DNA of 64,000 nucleotides, from contig JBMNIQ010000006.1 of assembly GCA_050951095.1 (NCBI GenBank), positions 124,001-188,000 on the forward strand, given 5' to 3'. Position numbers and translations under genes: made by a program. Shown one piece after another: positions 23,114 to 30,137 of the stretch. Numbering within the stretch: the first letter of the stretch is position 1; the number at the start of each line of letters is the position of its first letter. The stretch comes from UMGS1519 sp050951095 (lineage in GTDB: Bacteria > Actinomycetota > Coriobacteriia > Coriobacteriales > Eggerthellaceae). A model generated the notes under the pieces. That model searched no databases. It worked only from the letters and a program-made list of their open reading frames with translations, and was not told the DNA's origin.

Positions 23114-24094
23114 TTACGCATTCCCGTGGTCGGGTCCGTCGACGTATTCTATGCGAGGATGGAACCGCAGTCCATCGAAGTTTCCCTTGAGGATGATGCC
23201 GAGCTTCTTAAGCGTGTCGCCTGACGGATGGGAGATCACCTGCGCCATATGGTACAGGTCCCTTGCCGCAACGAACGCCATGCCGCGCACGCCTTCGCGC
23301 CGATACAGCACGATGTCGTTGCGGTAGATATAGCGGTAACGGTCCAGGCGGTCGGGGGTGTCCGTGGCGATGGTTCCGGCCCCGTTGTTCTTCGAAGCGT
23401 GCGTGACGACGCTCTTCCCCGCCACATAGCACGGATACCGGCGCGATATGCGGCGCGTGAACTCCCAATCGTCCGTCCAGATGAAGAACTCTGCAATGGG
23501 CAATCCCAGCTGGCGGACCACGCGTGCCGGCACAAACAGGCTGACGAACGAGGCAAGCGTGCACCGCTGCAGCTCCGGCGTGAAATCCTGAATGTCATGC
23601 GTCAGAGGATGGCGCTGCACGTTCATGCGGCAGATGCTTCCATCCGTCCAGCGCACCACGCTGGAAAGATAGCCGTACGTGTCCCCCAGCTGGCTGTCGG
23701 CGAACAAGAGCGCCTGAAGCGCATCGGGCCGGGGCAGGCAGTCGTCATCCATGATCCACAGGAAATCGTAGCCGTCTTCCACGGCGGCGCGGATTCCGCG
23801 GTTGAAGCCGCCGGCGCCGCCCAGGTTCGCACCCGTATTCAGATAGCGGACATCCCCGTTCTCGATAAGCGGCGCAAGCGCCTCATGCGTGCCATCCGTG
23901 CTGGCATTGTCGATGATCAGGATATCGAGGGAATGTCCCAGCGCAGGGTCCACCTGCGAGGACTTCAGGCAATGGATGCACTGCATCAGCAACGCGCGGC
24001 GGTTGTACGTCACCACCACGGCAGCGACATCGCCGGAACGCGAGCCGGTCAGAGACGGCAGCGGTTCTGCGGCGGCTGTATTCGCCTGGGCCAT
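23114..24094 (-). CDS. GlfT1-like / rhamnosyl-type GT2 glycosyltransferase
   Basis: The 326-residue GT2 enzyme has AVVVTYNRRALL, IDNASTDGTHEAL, TGANLGGAGGFNRGI, the Asp triplet FLWIMDDDCLP (116-118) and FFIWTDDWEFTRRI. NLGGAGGFNRG together with the DDD motif is typical of GlfT1/RfbN-type enzymes that add the first galactofuranoses or rhamnose to a lipid-linked primer. I chose the ATG at 24094, one base after the gtrA stop; the frame extends to 24133 inside gtrA. It lies 21 bp before the GlfT2-like gene. The pairing of a starter and a polymerase resembles the mycobacterial galactan pathway. Confidence 0.87.
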   Translation of the reverse strand: MAQANTAAAEPLPSLTGSRSGDVAAVVVTYNRRALLMQCIHCLKSSQVDPALGHSLDILIIDNASTDGTHEALAPLIENGDVRYLNTGANLGGAGGFNRGIRAAVEDGYDFLWIMDDDCLPRPDALQALLFADSQLGDTYGYLSSVVRWTDGSICRMNVQRHPLTHDIQDFTPELQRCTLASFVSLFVPARVVRQLGLPIAEFFIWTDDWEFTRRISRRYPCYVAGKSVVTHASKNNGAGTIATDTPDRLDRYRYIYRNDIVLYRREGVRGMAFVAARDLYHMAQVISHPSGDTLKKLGIILKGNFDGLRFHPRIEYVDGPDHGNA

Positions 24095-24095
24095 G

Positions 24096-24509
24096 TTACT
24101 CTGCCTGTCCTTCCTGCGGCGCATCCCCGGCATCCAGGAAAATCTTGCGGGTGACGAAATTGAAGACGCTCACAATGGCCGTGGCGCCGATCTTCGTGAT
24201 CATGTAATGGATATGCAGCAGTTCCACGCCCGCCCACATGCACACGTTGTTCAGCAGCAGGCCCACCACGGAAAGCGCCACGAAGATGACGAATTCGCGA
24301 TGGCGGCTCATGCCCTCTTTGTGCTGGAACACGTAGCGCATGCTGGCGAAGTAGTTGAACACCGTCGACACGCTGAAAGATACGGTGGCACTGATCAGGT
24401 AGTTGATGCCGAATACCTCGGTCAGGAACACCATCAGGCCGTAGTCGATGACGAATGCGATGACGCCGACCACGCCGAATTTCATGAATTGTTGAACGAT
24501 TTTCGCCAT
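24096..24509 (-). CDS. GtrA family membrane protein
   Basis: This 137-residue protein has four membrane spans and the GtrA signature FMKFGVVGVIAFVIDYGLMVFL, plus FNYFASMRYVFQHKEG and FNFVTRKIFL. GtrA proteins are proposed to move polyprenyl-linked sugars across the membrane or to help glycosyltransferases; the mycobacterial member Rv3789 works in the arabinogalactan pathway. The ATG at 24509 follows an AGGA; in-frame extension to 24560 adds a non-conserved Arg-rich stretch. It is the first gene of the gtrA-GlfT1-like-GlfT2-like operon. Confidence 0.92.
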   Translation of the reverse strand: MAKIVQQFMKFGVVGVIAFVIDYGLMVFLTEVFGINYLISATVSFSVSTVFNYFASMRYVFQHKEGMSRHREFVIFVALSVVGLLLNNVCMWAGVELLHIHYMITKIGATAIVSVFNFVTRKIFLDAGDAPQEGQAE

Positions 24510-24688
24510 GACGTCCTGTCGCCTGCGCAGATTTGCAATTCCCACCTGCGCTAATGACATATTTCGGTAGTAGATTCAAGCCCCTGCGGAGCTGGAGCGA
24601 TATTATACCTCACCGTGCTCATACACCGCAAAAGCAAGTGTCAGGATAGGGCGTGATACCATGGGCGCAAACGGAAAGGAGCCCGCCC

Positions 24689-25525
24689 ATGTTGACCATC
24701 GGATGCCATCTGTCCAGTTCGAAGGGCTATTTGCACATGGCAGAAGACGCCGTGTCCATCAACGCGAACACGTTCCAGTTCTTCACGCGCAATCCACGCG
24801 GCGGCAAGGCGAAGGACATCGACCCGGACGACGTTGCCGCATTCAAAGACTACGCGTCGGCACATGGCATCGCAACGTTCATGGCCCATGCCCCCTACAC
24901 GCTCAACCCCGCATCCGCGAAACCGTCGACGGCGGAATTCGCCCGGACGATTCTGGCCGATGACCTGATGCGCATGGAGAACACGCCGCACCAGCTGTAC
25001 AACATGCATCCCGGTGCGCATGTGAAGCAGGGCGTCGAGACGGGCATAGAGAAGATCGCAGCCGCCTTGAACGCCGTGCCGCAGCCGCAGCAGACCACCA
25101 CGCTCCTGTTGGAGACGATGGCCGGCAAAGGGACGGAGATCGGCCGGTCGTTCGAGGAGCTGGCAGAGATCATCCGCCGTGTGGACCTTTCGGACCATGT
25201 GGGCGTGTGCCTGGACACATGCCACGCCTGGGATGCCGGCTACAACCTGGCAGAAAATCTCGATGGCGTGCTGGAGGAATTCGACCGCATCGTGGGATTG
25301 GACCGCTTGAAGGCCATTCACTTGAACGACAGCAAGAACCCGTGCGGTGCGCATAAGGACCGGCATGCCGCCATCGGCGACGGATACCTGGGATTCGAAG
25401 CGCTGTCCGCCATCACCCGTCATCCGGCATTGCGGAATGTGCCGTTCTTCTTGGAAACGCCGCATGACAGCTTGCAAGGGTATGCCGACGAGATAGCCCG
25501 CCTGCGCGCAGCGTACGGCGACTGA
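24689..25525 (+). CDS. nfo: Endonuclease IV (AP endonuclease)
   Basis: The 278-residue TIM-barrel enzyme cleaves the backbone 5' to abasic sites in base-excision repair. Metal ligands lie in the expected motifs: NTFQFFTRNPRG, MAHAPYTLNPAS, NMHPGAHV, LLLETMAGKGTEIG, VGVCLDTCHAWDAGYN, HLNDSKNPCGAHKDRH and FFLETP. The ATG at 24689 is behind GGAAAGGAG at the right distance; the frame extends to 24653 without support. It is monocistronic and divergent from the gtrA operon, with promoters in the 180-bp gap between them. Confidence 0.97.
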   Translation: MLTIGCHLSSSKGYLHMAEDAVSINANTFQFFTRNPRGGKAKDIDPDDVAAFKDYASAHGIATFMAHAPYTLNPASAKPSTAEFARTILADDLMRMENTPHQLYNMHPGAHVKQGVETGIEKIAAALNAVPQPQQTTTLLLETMAGKGTEIGRSFEELAEIIRRVDLSDHVGVCLDTCHAWDAGYNLAENLDGVLEEFDRIVGLDRLKAIHLNDSKNPCGAHKDRHAAIGDGYLGFEALSAITRHPALRNVPFFLETPHDSLQGYADEIARLRAAYGD

Positions 25526-25566
25526 GCGGGACCGCTCATCGCGCACGCCCGAGACTTCCAGGCATG

Positions 25567-25589
25567 AAAAAACGCCGCTTTCGCGACGC
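25567..25589 (-). terminator. Terminator of the NifX-like gene
   Basis: Stem GCGTCGC / GCGGCGT around a GAAA loop is followed on the minus strand by TTTTTT. It lies about 45 bp past the stop. Confidence 0.78.
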
Positions 25590-25635
25590 GCGTCATAAGG
25601 AATATGAGGAAAACGAGAATCGAAACGCGAAACTG

Positions 25636-26025
25636 CTAGGCAACCGTCTCCGTCGGAGGAGTGGGCGTCGTGACGTCCAGCTTGCCATCCAGGAAATCCT
25701 GGGCCGCTTCGATTGCCCGACCCTTCGCTCCCCGTGCGATGGTGATGCCCCGGTCCGTGAATGATCGGCACGCATGATCGCCGATATCGCTGACCACAAC
25801 CACATCGACGCCGAATTGCGAGAATATCCTGGCGTACTTCTCATCGACCTTGCCCTTTGCGGGAAGGTTCTGGGAATCCGCCAACTGGCCGTTCTCTACC
25901 CGGTAATAGTTGTAGTTCGTGCAATAGCCCGTACGGTTCGAAACGTCCAGCCCCTCGCTTGCAACAACCACCAAATGGGGCCACGCCGCAGTAATGTCAA
26001 GATCGTTACGCACTTTGCAAATCAC
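25636..26025 (-). CDS. NifX/NafY-like dinitrogenase cofactor biosynthesis family protein
   Basis: The 129-residue protein resembles the small single-domain NifX/NifB-C-terminal family (MTH1175-like), with VVVASEGLDVSNRTGYCTNY, FSQFGVDVVVVSDIGDHACRSF and GITIARGAKG. Family members bind or carry iron-sulfur or iron-molybdenum precursors, but most, as here, occur without nif genes and have no assigned role. The start is GTG at 26025 with AAAGGATGGG just upstream. It has its own terminator and no functional partner nearby. Confidence 0.83.
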   Translation of the reverse strand: MICKVRNDLDITAAWPHLVVVASEGLDVSNRTGYCTNYNYYRVENGQLADSQNLPAKGKVDEKYARIFSQFGVDVVVVSDIGDHACRSFTDRGITIARGAKGRAIEAAQDFLDGKLDVTTPTPPTETVA

Positions 26026-26233
26026 CCCATCCTTTCCACAGCGTCTATAAAATATCGAAATAACGGTGTTCTCCTTCTATAGTTTCTGCAAACGGGAAGT
26101 AATTCGACGCACGCGGCGAGGAGGCGCGGCAGACGGCATATGGAGGGCCGCCAGCGGCAAGCAATCCGTCCGCATCCCTGTGCTACACTGCCGAACAGAC
26201 ATGATTCATCAGCGTATATAAGGAGCACCGAAC

Positions 26234-26785
26234 ATGCCGAACGAGAAAAACCAATACGACGACGAGCCTCGCGGCACGACCCGCTACGGGATGGACGGCT
26301 TAGGTGCCGTCATCTTGGTCGCAGGTCTTATCTGCATCGTGTTGAGCTTCTTCGGAGCCGGTGTGGACCCGATGCTGTTCACGCTTCCGTTTATCGTGGG
26401 CGTGGTGCTGGTCATCTACGAAGCGTATCGCGCAACGTCCACGGACCTGGCTGCCCGTGCGAAGGAGAACCAGGCGCTCTCCCGCCGTTTCAAGGGCACG
26501 GTGGACAAAGAGGAGAAGGAGCGCTTGAAGAAGGAGCGCGCGGAAAAGCGCCAGGATTCGAAAGAACACGCCGCCGCCCGCAAGCGCGAACGCGAGAAGA
26601 ACCGCCGCGACGAGGAAGCCGCCCGCAAGAAGGAAGAAGCGGCCGAACGCGAGGCGCAGGAGCATCCGAACTCCATGACGGAGCATTGCCCGGAATGCGG
26701 CCAGAGCCTGCGCGTGCCCCGCGGCAAGGGCACGATCCGCGTTACCTGCCCGAAGTGCAAGAAATCCTTCATTCTGCACACATAA
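26234..26785 (+). CDS. Membrane protein with coiled coil and C-terminal zinc ribbon
   Basis: No named family is recognised for this 183-residue protein. Residues 20-65 form two membrane spans (GAVILVAGLICIVLSFFGAG and MLFTLPFIVGVVLVIYEAY). Residues 85-150 are a highly charged Lys/Glu/Arg helix likely to be a coiled coil. Residues 155-180 are a zinc ribbon with ligands in HCPECGQ and CPKCKK. Both charged parts should face the cytoplasm. The ATG at 26234 follows AAGGAGC. It is the only gene between the NifX-like gene and tRNA-Glu. Confidence 0.8.
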   Translation: MPNEKNQYDDEPRGTTRYGMDGLGAVILVAGLICIVLSFFGAGVDPMLFTLPFIVGVVLVIYEAYRATSTDLAARAKENQALSRRFKGTVDKEEKERLKKERAEKRQDSKEHAAARKREREKNRRDEEAARKKEEAAEREAQEHPNSMTEHCPECGQSLRVPRGKGTIRVTCPKCKKSFILHT

Positions 26786-26815
26786 GATTTTGAAAACCCC
26801 TTGCGTTTCAAAATC
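26786..26815. repeat. Perfect 10-bp inverted repeat directly after a stop codon
   Basis: GATTTTGAAA and TTTCAAAATC, separated by a 10-nt loop, begin right after the TAA of the zinc-ribbon gene. The right arm starts inside the -35 of the tRNA-Glu promoter and covers most of its spacer. It could end the upstream transcript, although only GTCTTT follows, or bind a dimeric regulator. Confidence 0.6.
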
Positions 26816-26829
26816 GTCTTTGCCATAAT
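26801..26829 (+). promoter_or_regulatory. Promoter of tRNA-Glu
   Basis: TTGCGT and CATAAT are spaced by 17 nt, with a TGC extension before the -10. The tRNA 5' end is 31 nt downstream. Confidence 0.65.
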
Positions 26830-26859
26830 GGACGGGCTGCAAATGCGGCAATTGAAATA

Positions 26860-26934
26860 GTCCCCATAGTCTAGAGGTCAGGACGCGGCCCTTTCAAGGC
26901 TGAGACCCGAGTTCGATTCTCGGTGGGGGCACCA
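26860..26934 (+). tRNA. tRNA-Glu (anticodon TTC)
   Basis: The cloverleaf has acceptor GTCCCCA / TGGGGGC, D-arm TAGTCTAGAGGTCAGGA, anticodon loop CTTTCAA with TTC, T-arm GAGTTCGATTCTC and an encoded CCA. It is 75 nt with CCA. A terminator follows immediately. Confidence 0.96.
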
Positions 26935-26940
26935 CGAAAT

Positions 26941-26973
26941 AAAAAGCCATCGGTTATCCGATGGCTTTTTTTT
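26941..26973 (+). terminator. Terminator of tRNA-Glu
   Basis: Stem AAAAGCCATCGG / CCGATGGCTTTT with loop TTAT and a run of eight T. Confidence 0.95.
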
Positions 26974-27053
26974 GCGTAATACGTTCGCCTGCCGCCCTGC
27001 CCCCAGCATGCCGGTGCGCACGCAGGCTTGCCCAGACGCTCGTTTGCCCGCTT

Positions 27054-28540
27054 GATCGTGTCGTAAATGTTGGTGTAAGCGCAGATAGCGCATGGCCGCC
27101 GCCGAGACGCGGAACGGCCGCCGTCCTAGAATCTGAAATCGCGACAAATCGGATTCGTGGAAGGGACGACGACCGCAATGGAGAGCATAGCAGAGCAGGT
27201 GGCGGCGTGCGCGCTGCCCAGGTTCGCGGACGGGACGATCAACATGCAGGAGCTGCTCAGGCAGCTCGCCGAGACCGTTGTGAACGAGATCATGAGCGCC
27301 GAGGCCGACGAGGTCTGCGGGGCCTCGGGCAATAGCAGGAACGGGTACCGCGAGCGGAGCCTGAAGACATGCGTGGGGACCCTGACGCTGAGGATCCCGA
27401 AGCTGCGGACGGGCAGCTTCTTCCCGAACGACGTGGTCGAGCGCTACCAGAGGGTCGACAGGGCGCTCGTCGCGGCAGTGGCGGAGATGTACGCGACCGG
27501 CACGAGCACGCGCAAGGTCCAGCGCGTCGCGGAGAGGCTCGGCATCGGCAAGCTCTCGAAGGACCAGGTCAGCTCCATCGCGAGGTCGCTGGACGCAGAC
27601 GTGGAGGAGCTGCTGTCGCGCCCGCTCGGAGGCGTGCGCACCCCCTACGTGTGGCTCGACGCCACGTACGTGAAGTGCCGTCGCGAGGGGCGTGTCGCCT
27701 CCACGGCCGTCGTCACGGCGATAGGCTGCGACGAACACGGCTGGCGGCACGTCCTGGGGGCATCCGTCGTCGACACCGAGTCCTACGACTCCTGGCTCGC
27801 GTTCCTGCGAGCGGTGCGCGACCGGGGCGTCACCGGCGTCGCGCTCGTCACCTCCGACGCCCACGAGGGGCTCAGGAGGGGCGATATCGGAGGTCTTCCA
27901 GGGCGCCGCGTGGCAGCGCTGCGCCGTGCACCTGATGCGGGACTGCGTGCGCGCGGCTGGCTCGCGCTCCCTCTCGAGACGGGTCGCCAGGATCGTCGCC
28001 CCGGTGTTCCGGGGGCAAGGACGCGAACGCGGTGAGGGCGATGTACCACCTGGCCTCCGACATGCTGCGCGAGTGCTGCCCGAGGGCGGCCGACGTCTGG
28101 GACGACGCCGAGGCGGACGCCCTGGCGTACCTCGACTTCCCGGAGTCCCATTGGAAGAGGCTCCGGACCAACAACCTCCAGGAGAGGACCAACAGGGAGA
28201 TAAAGCGCAGGTCGAGGGTCGTGCAGGTGTTCCCGTCGGTGCGCTCGCTCGAGCGCCTCGTGGGGGCCGTGATGTGCGAGCAGGACGACGCCTGGTCGGA
28301 CGCCCGCTACTTCTCTGAGCGGAGGATCTCCGAGCTGTACGAGGACAGGGCAGGCGCCAGGGCAGCCGACCGCAGAGCAGGCGGCGGAGATAGACGCCGT
28401 CGCGAGGAGGGCGATAGAGGCCAGCCTCGAGCTTGCGGATAGGATGGAGGCGGCGTAAGGTATCAACGGCTTCAGGTTCTGGACGAAGGCCGGCGCTCCC
28501 GCTTCGAAGCGGCCGTCACACCAACTTTCTCGACACTACC
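27054..28540 (+). mobile_element. IS256-family insertion sequence, transposase frame broken
   Basis: The element is about 1487 bp. Its ends share the pattern G-x-x-x-GTGTCG-x-x-AA-x-GTTGGTGT (27054 onwards, and the complement ending at 28540), typical of IS256-family termini. The 7-bp sequence CCCGCTT directly flanks both ends (27047-27053 and 28541-28547); 8-9 bp is normal for the family, so one base may have changed. It sits between the tRNA-Glu terminator and the rplT terminator, and interrupts no gene I can see. Confidence 0.88.
27178..28458 (+). pseudogene. IS256-family (Mutator-type) transposase with frameshifts
   Basis: The first frame gives a normal IS256 N-terminus and two catalytic Asp positions (VWLDATYVKC and VTSDAHEGL). 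At 27878-27881 a G4 run puts translation out of frame; the next frame continues with FQGAAWQRCAVHLMRDCVRAA. At 28011-28015 a G5 run shifts again to AMYHLASDMLRECCP and NNLQERTNREIKRR, which holds the catalytic Glu region. A third shift near 28368-28377 is needed to reach the usual C-terminus (IEASLELADRMEAA, stop at 28458). Reconstructed, it is a complete transposase of about 425 residues. Either the copy is dead or the G-runs are miscounted. The start could also be GTG at 27157. Confidence 0.88.
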
Positions 28541-28600
28541 CCCGCTTCCCTACCTGCTCGCCCGTTCATGTTTGATACCCCACACGCTTCCCCATGACAC

Positions 28601-28632
28601 AAAAAGAGCCCGCCTGAATATCAGACGGGTTC
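28601..28632 (-). terminator. Terminator of infC-rpmI-rplT
   Basis: Stem GAACCCGTCTGA / TCAGGCGGGCTC with loop TAT is followed on the minus strand by TTTTTGTG, about 45 bp past rplT. Confidence 0.93.
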
Positions 28633-28676
28633 TTTCATCGGCAAGCGCTGGAGATGCGCATGCAGCAACAGCGAAC

Positions 28677-29033
28677 TTAGGCCACGGCCTTCTTCGCAAC
28701 CTCCACCAGAGCGGAGAATGCCTGGGGATCGTTGACGGCCATGTCGGCCAGAACCTTGCGGTCCAGCTCCACGCCGGCCTTCTTCAGGCCGTTGATGAAG
28801 ACGGAGTAGCTCAGGCCGTTCTGACGGGCACCGGCGTTGATGCGCTGAATCCAGAGACGACGGATCTCGCGCTTCTTGTTGCGGCGATCACGGTACTGGT
28901 ACTGCAGAGAGTGCTGCACCTGCTCTTTTGCCGCACGATAGGAACGGGACTTTGCGCCATAGTAACCCTTGGCACGCTTGAGCGTGGTACGACGCTTCTT
29001 CTTCGCATTGACTGCGCGCTTTACACGAGGCAT
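28677..29033 (-). CDS. rplT: 50S ribosomal protein L20
   Basis: The 118-residue protein is full-length L20, which binds 23S rRNA early in large-subunit assembly. The Lys/Arg-rich N-terminus (MPRVKRAVNAKKKRR, KRAKGYYGAKSRSYR) and the globular part (LWIQRINAGARQNGLSYSVF) are standard. In bacteria L20 often represses its own operon by binding the infC leader or the rpmI-rplT junction. It is the last gene of infC-rpmI-rplT, with a strong terminator after it. Confidence 0.98.
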   Translation of the reverse strand: MPRVKRAVNAKKKRRTTLKRAKGYYGAKSRSYRAAKEQVQHSLQYQYRDRRNKKREIRRLWIQRINAGARQNGLSYSVFINGLKKAGVELDRKVLADMAVNDPQAFSALVEVAKKAVA

Positions 29034-29067
29034 GAAAACTCCTTTGTATTAAAGAAAAACTGATTGC

Positions 29068-29265
29068 TTAGCGAAGGCCGAGGTTACGGGCGATGACCTT
29101 CTGGTCGGAAGAGGCAACTTCGGTCTCATGACGGAAGTTGCGCTTACGCTTCTGGGACTTCTTCGTCATGATGTGGCTCTTGTAAGCCTTGCTGCGCATG
29201 ATCTTACCGGAGCCGGTCACGCGGAAGCGCTTGGCGGTACCGCGATGGGTCTTCATCTTAGGCAT
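29068..29265 (-). CDS. rpmI: 50S ribosomal protein L35
   Basis: At 65 residues it is complete L35: MPKMKTHRGTAKRFRVTGSGKI and the SHIMTKKSQKRKRNFR segment are diagnostic. Its ATG shares one base with the infC stop codon (TAATG), so translation is probably coupled to infC. rplT follows after 34 bp. Confidence 0.98.
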   Translation of the reverse strand: MPKMKTHRGTAKRFRVTGSGKIMRSKAYKSHIMTKKSQKRKRNFRHETEVASSDQKVIARNLGLR

Positions 29266-29831
29266 TAGTTTTCCTTCCTTTCGGCAGACTTGTCAGCCTG
29301 CTGCTTCTTCTTCACGTTTGCGGGCAAAGGAGCGATGAGCATATGCATGTTGCGGCCTTCCATCTTGGGCTGGCTTTCGATGACTGCCTCGTCCTTCAGG
29401 TCGTCGGCAAGACGCTCCAGAATGCTCAGGCCCTGTTCGGGATGAGCCATCTCGCGACCGCGGAACATGATGGTGATCTTGACCTTGCTGCCACCTTTCA
29501 GGAAGCGCTCGACGTGCTTCTTCTTGGTGTTGTAATCGCCGACGTCGATTTTCGGACGGAACTTCATTTCCTTGATGTCCACCCGCGTCTGCTTCTTACG
29601 CGCCTGCTTGGCCTTGATGTCCTGCTCGTACTTGTATTTGCCGTAATCCATGATGCGGCAAACGGGAGGATTGGAATTCGGTGCGATCTCCACCAGGTCC
29701 AACCCTGCATCTCTGGCGATCTGGCGAGCCTTCTCGATGGGATAAATTCCCAACTGGTCGCCATTGTAGCTGATCAGACGGCACTCGGGAATTCGGATGT
29801 TCTCGTTGAGCCGGAAACCTTGAGCAGCTAT
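29265..29831 (-). CDS. infC: Translation initiation factor IF-3, probable AUA start codon
   Basis: IF-3 binds the 30S subunit and checks start-codon choice. The sequence has the family core: FRLNENIRIPECRLI, IEKARQIARDAGLDLVEIAPN, PPVCRIMDYGKYKYEQ, KTKKKHVERFLKGGSKVKITIMFRGRE. A strong AAGGAGGTG lies 7 nt upstream of an in-frame ATA (29829-29831) that would give 188 residues beginning just before AAQGFRLNE, where other IF-3 proteins begin. The in-frame ATG at 29858 has no such site and the frame runs on to 29960. Rare start codons on infC are known in other bacteria, where they allow autoregulation. The stop overlaps the rpmI start. Confidence 0.93.
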   Translation of the reverse strand: MAAQGFRLNENIRIPECRLISYNGDQLGIYPIEKARQIARDAGLDLVEIAPNSNPPVCRIMDYGKYKYEQDIKAKQARKKQTRVDIKEMKFRPKIDVGDYNTKKKHVERFLKGGSKVKITIMFRGREMAHPEQGLSILERLADDLKDEAVIESQPKMEGRNMHMLIAPLPANVKKKQQADKSAERKEN

Positions 29832-29917
29832 CTTGCCCACCTCCTTCTGCGCACGCATGCGCTTTGCTTCGCCCTTGCGGGCCGTGTCCGCAACCGAAAC
29901 GATTGCTTGTGCAATAT

Positions 29918-29949
29918 AAAAAGGACCTGCGGCATTCCACCACAGGCCC
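29918..29949 (-). terminator. Attenuator-like terminator in the infC leader
   Basis: On the minus strand GGGCCTGTGG / CCGCAGGTCC (10 bp with two G-T pairs, 7-nt loop) is followed by TTTTTATA. It lies between the promoter near 30081 and infC, so unregulated transcription would stop before the operon. Upstream, ACGAAG-TTCG-CTTCGT (about 29972-29987) forms another hairpin. Confidence 0.75.
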
Positions 29950-30080
29950 TTGTCGTTCACGCCATACCGTCACGAAGCGAACTTCGTTCCATGACAACGT
30001 CTATTCAAAGGACCCATCAGCTGCTATCAAGCGCCGAAATAGGTGGAGGTTCGCACCTCGCTTCTTATCACACCTGTGGA

Positions 30081-30109
30081 ACTATACCACAGCTGATGCT
30101 GATGCAAGC
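30081..30109 (-). promoter_or_regulatory. Promoter of infC-rpmI-rplT
   Basis: An extended -10 (TGG-TATAGT, 30081-30086) lies on the minus strand; TTGCAT at a 15-nt spacing or GCTTGC at 17 are the -35 options. CTGTGG and CCACAG flank the -10 as an inverted repeat (about 30074-30092), a possible operator. The leader to infC is about 240 nt. Confidence 0.5.
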
Positions 30110-30137
30110 AATCTCCACAAACGTGGAGGCATCATCG

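Noticed and set aside
18295..24509. Complete O-antigen or capsule island acquired by transfer
   Set aside because: GC content and codon use look like the neighbours, there are no mobile-element borders, and the genes are few and operonic; it appears native.
26878..27864. ORF of 328 codons on the minus strand over tRNA-Glu and the IS256 element
   Set aside because: It is antisense to the tRNA and to the transposase, with the HRESNSGLSLE-type tRNA translation at its end.
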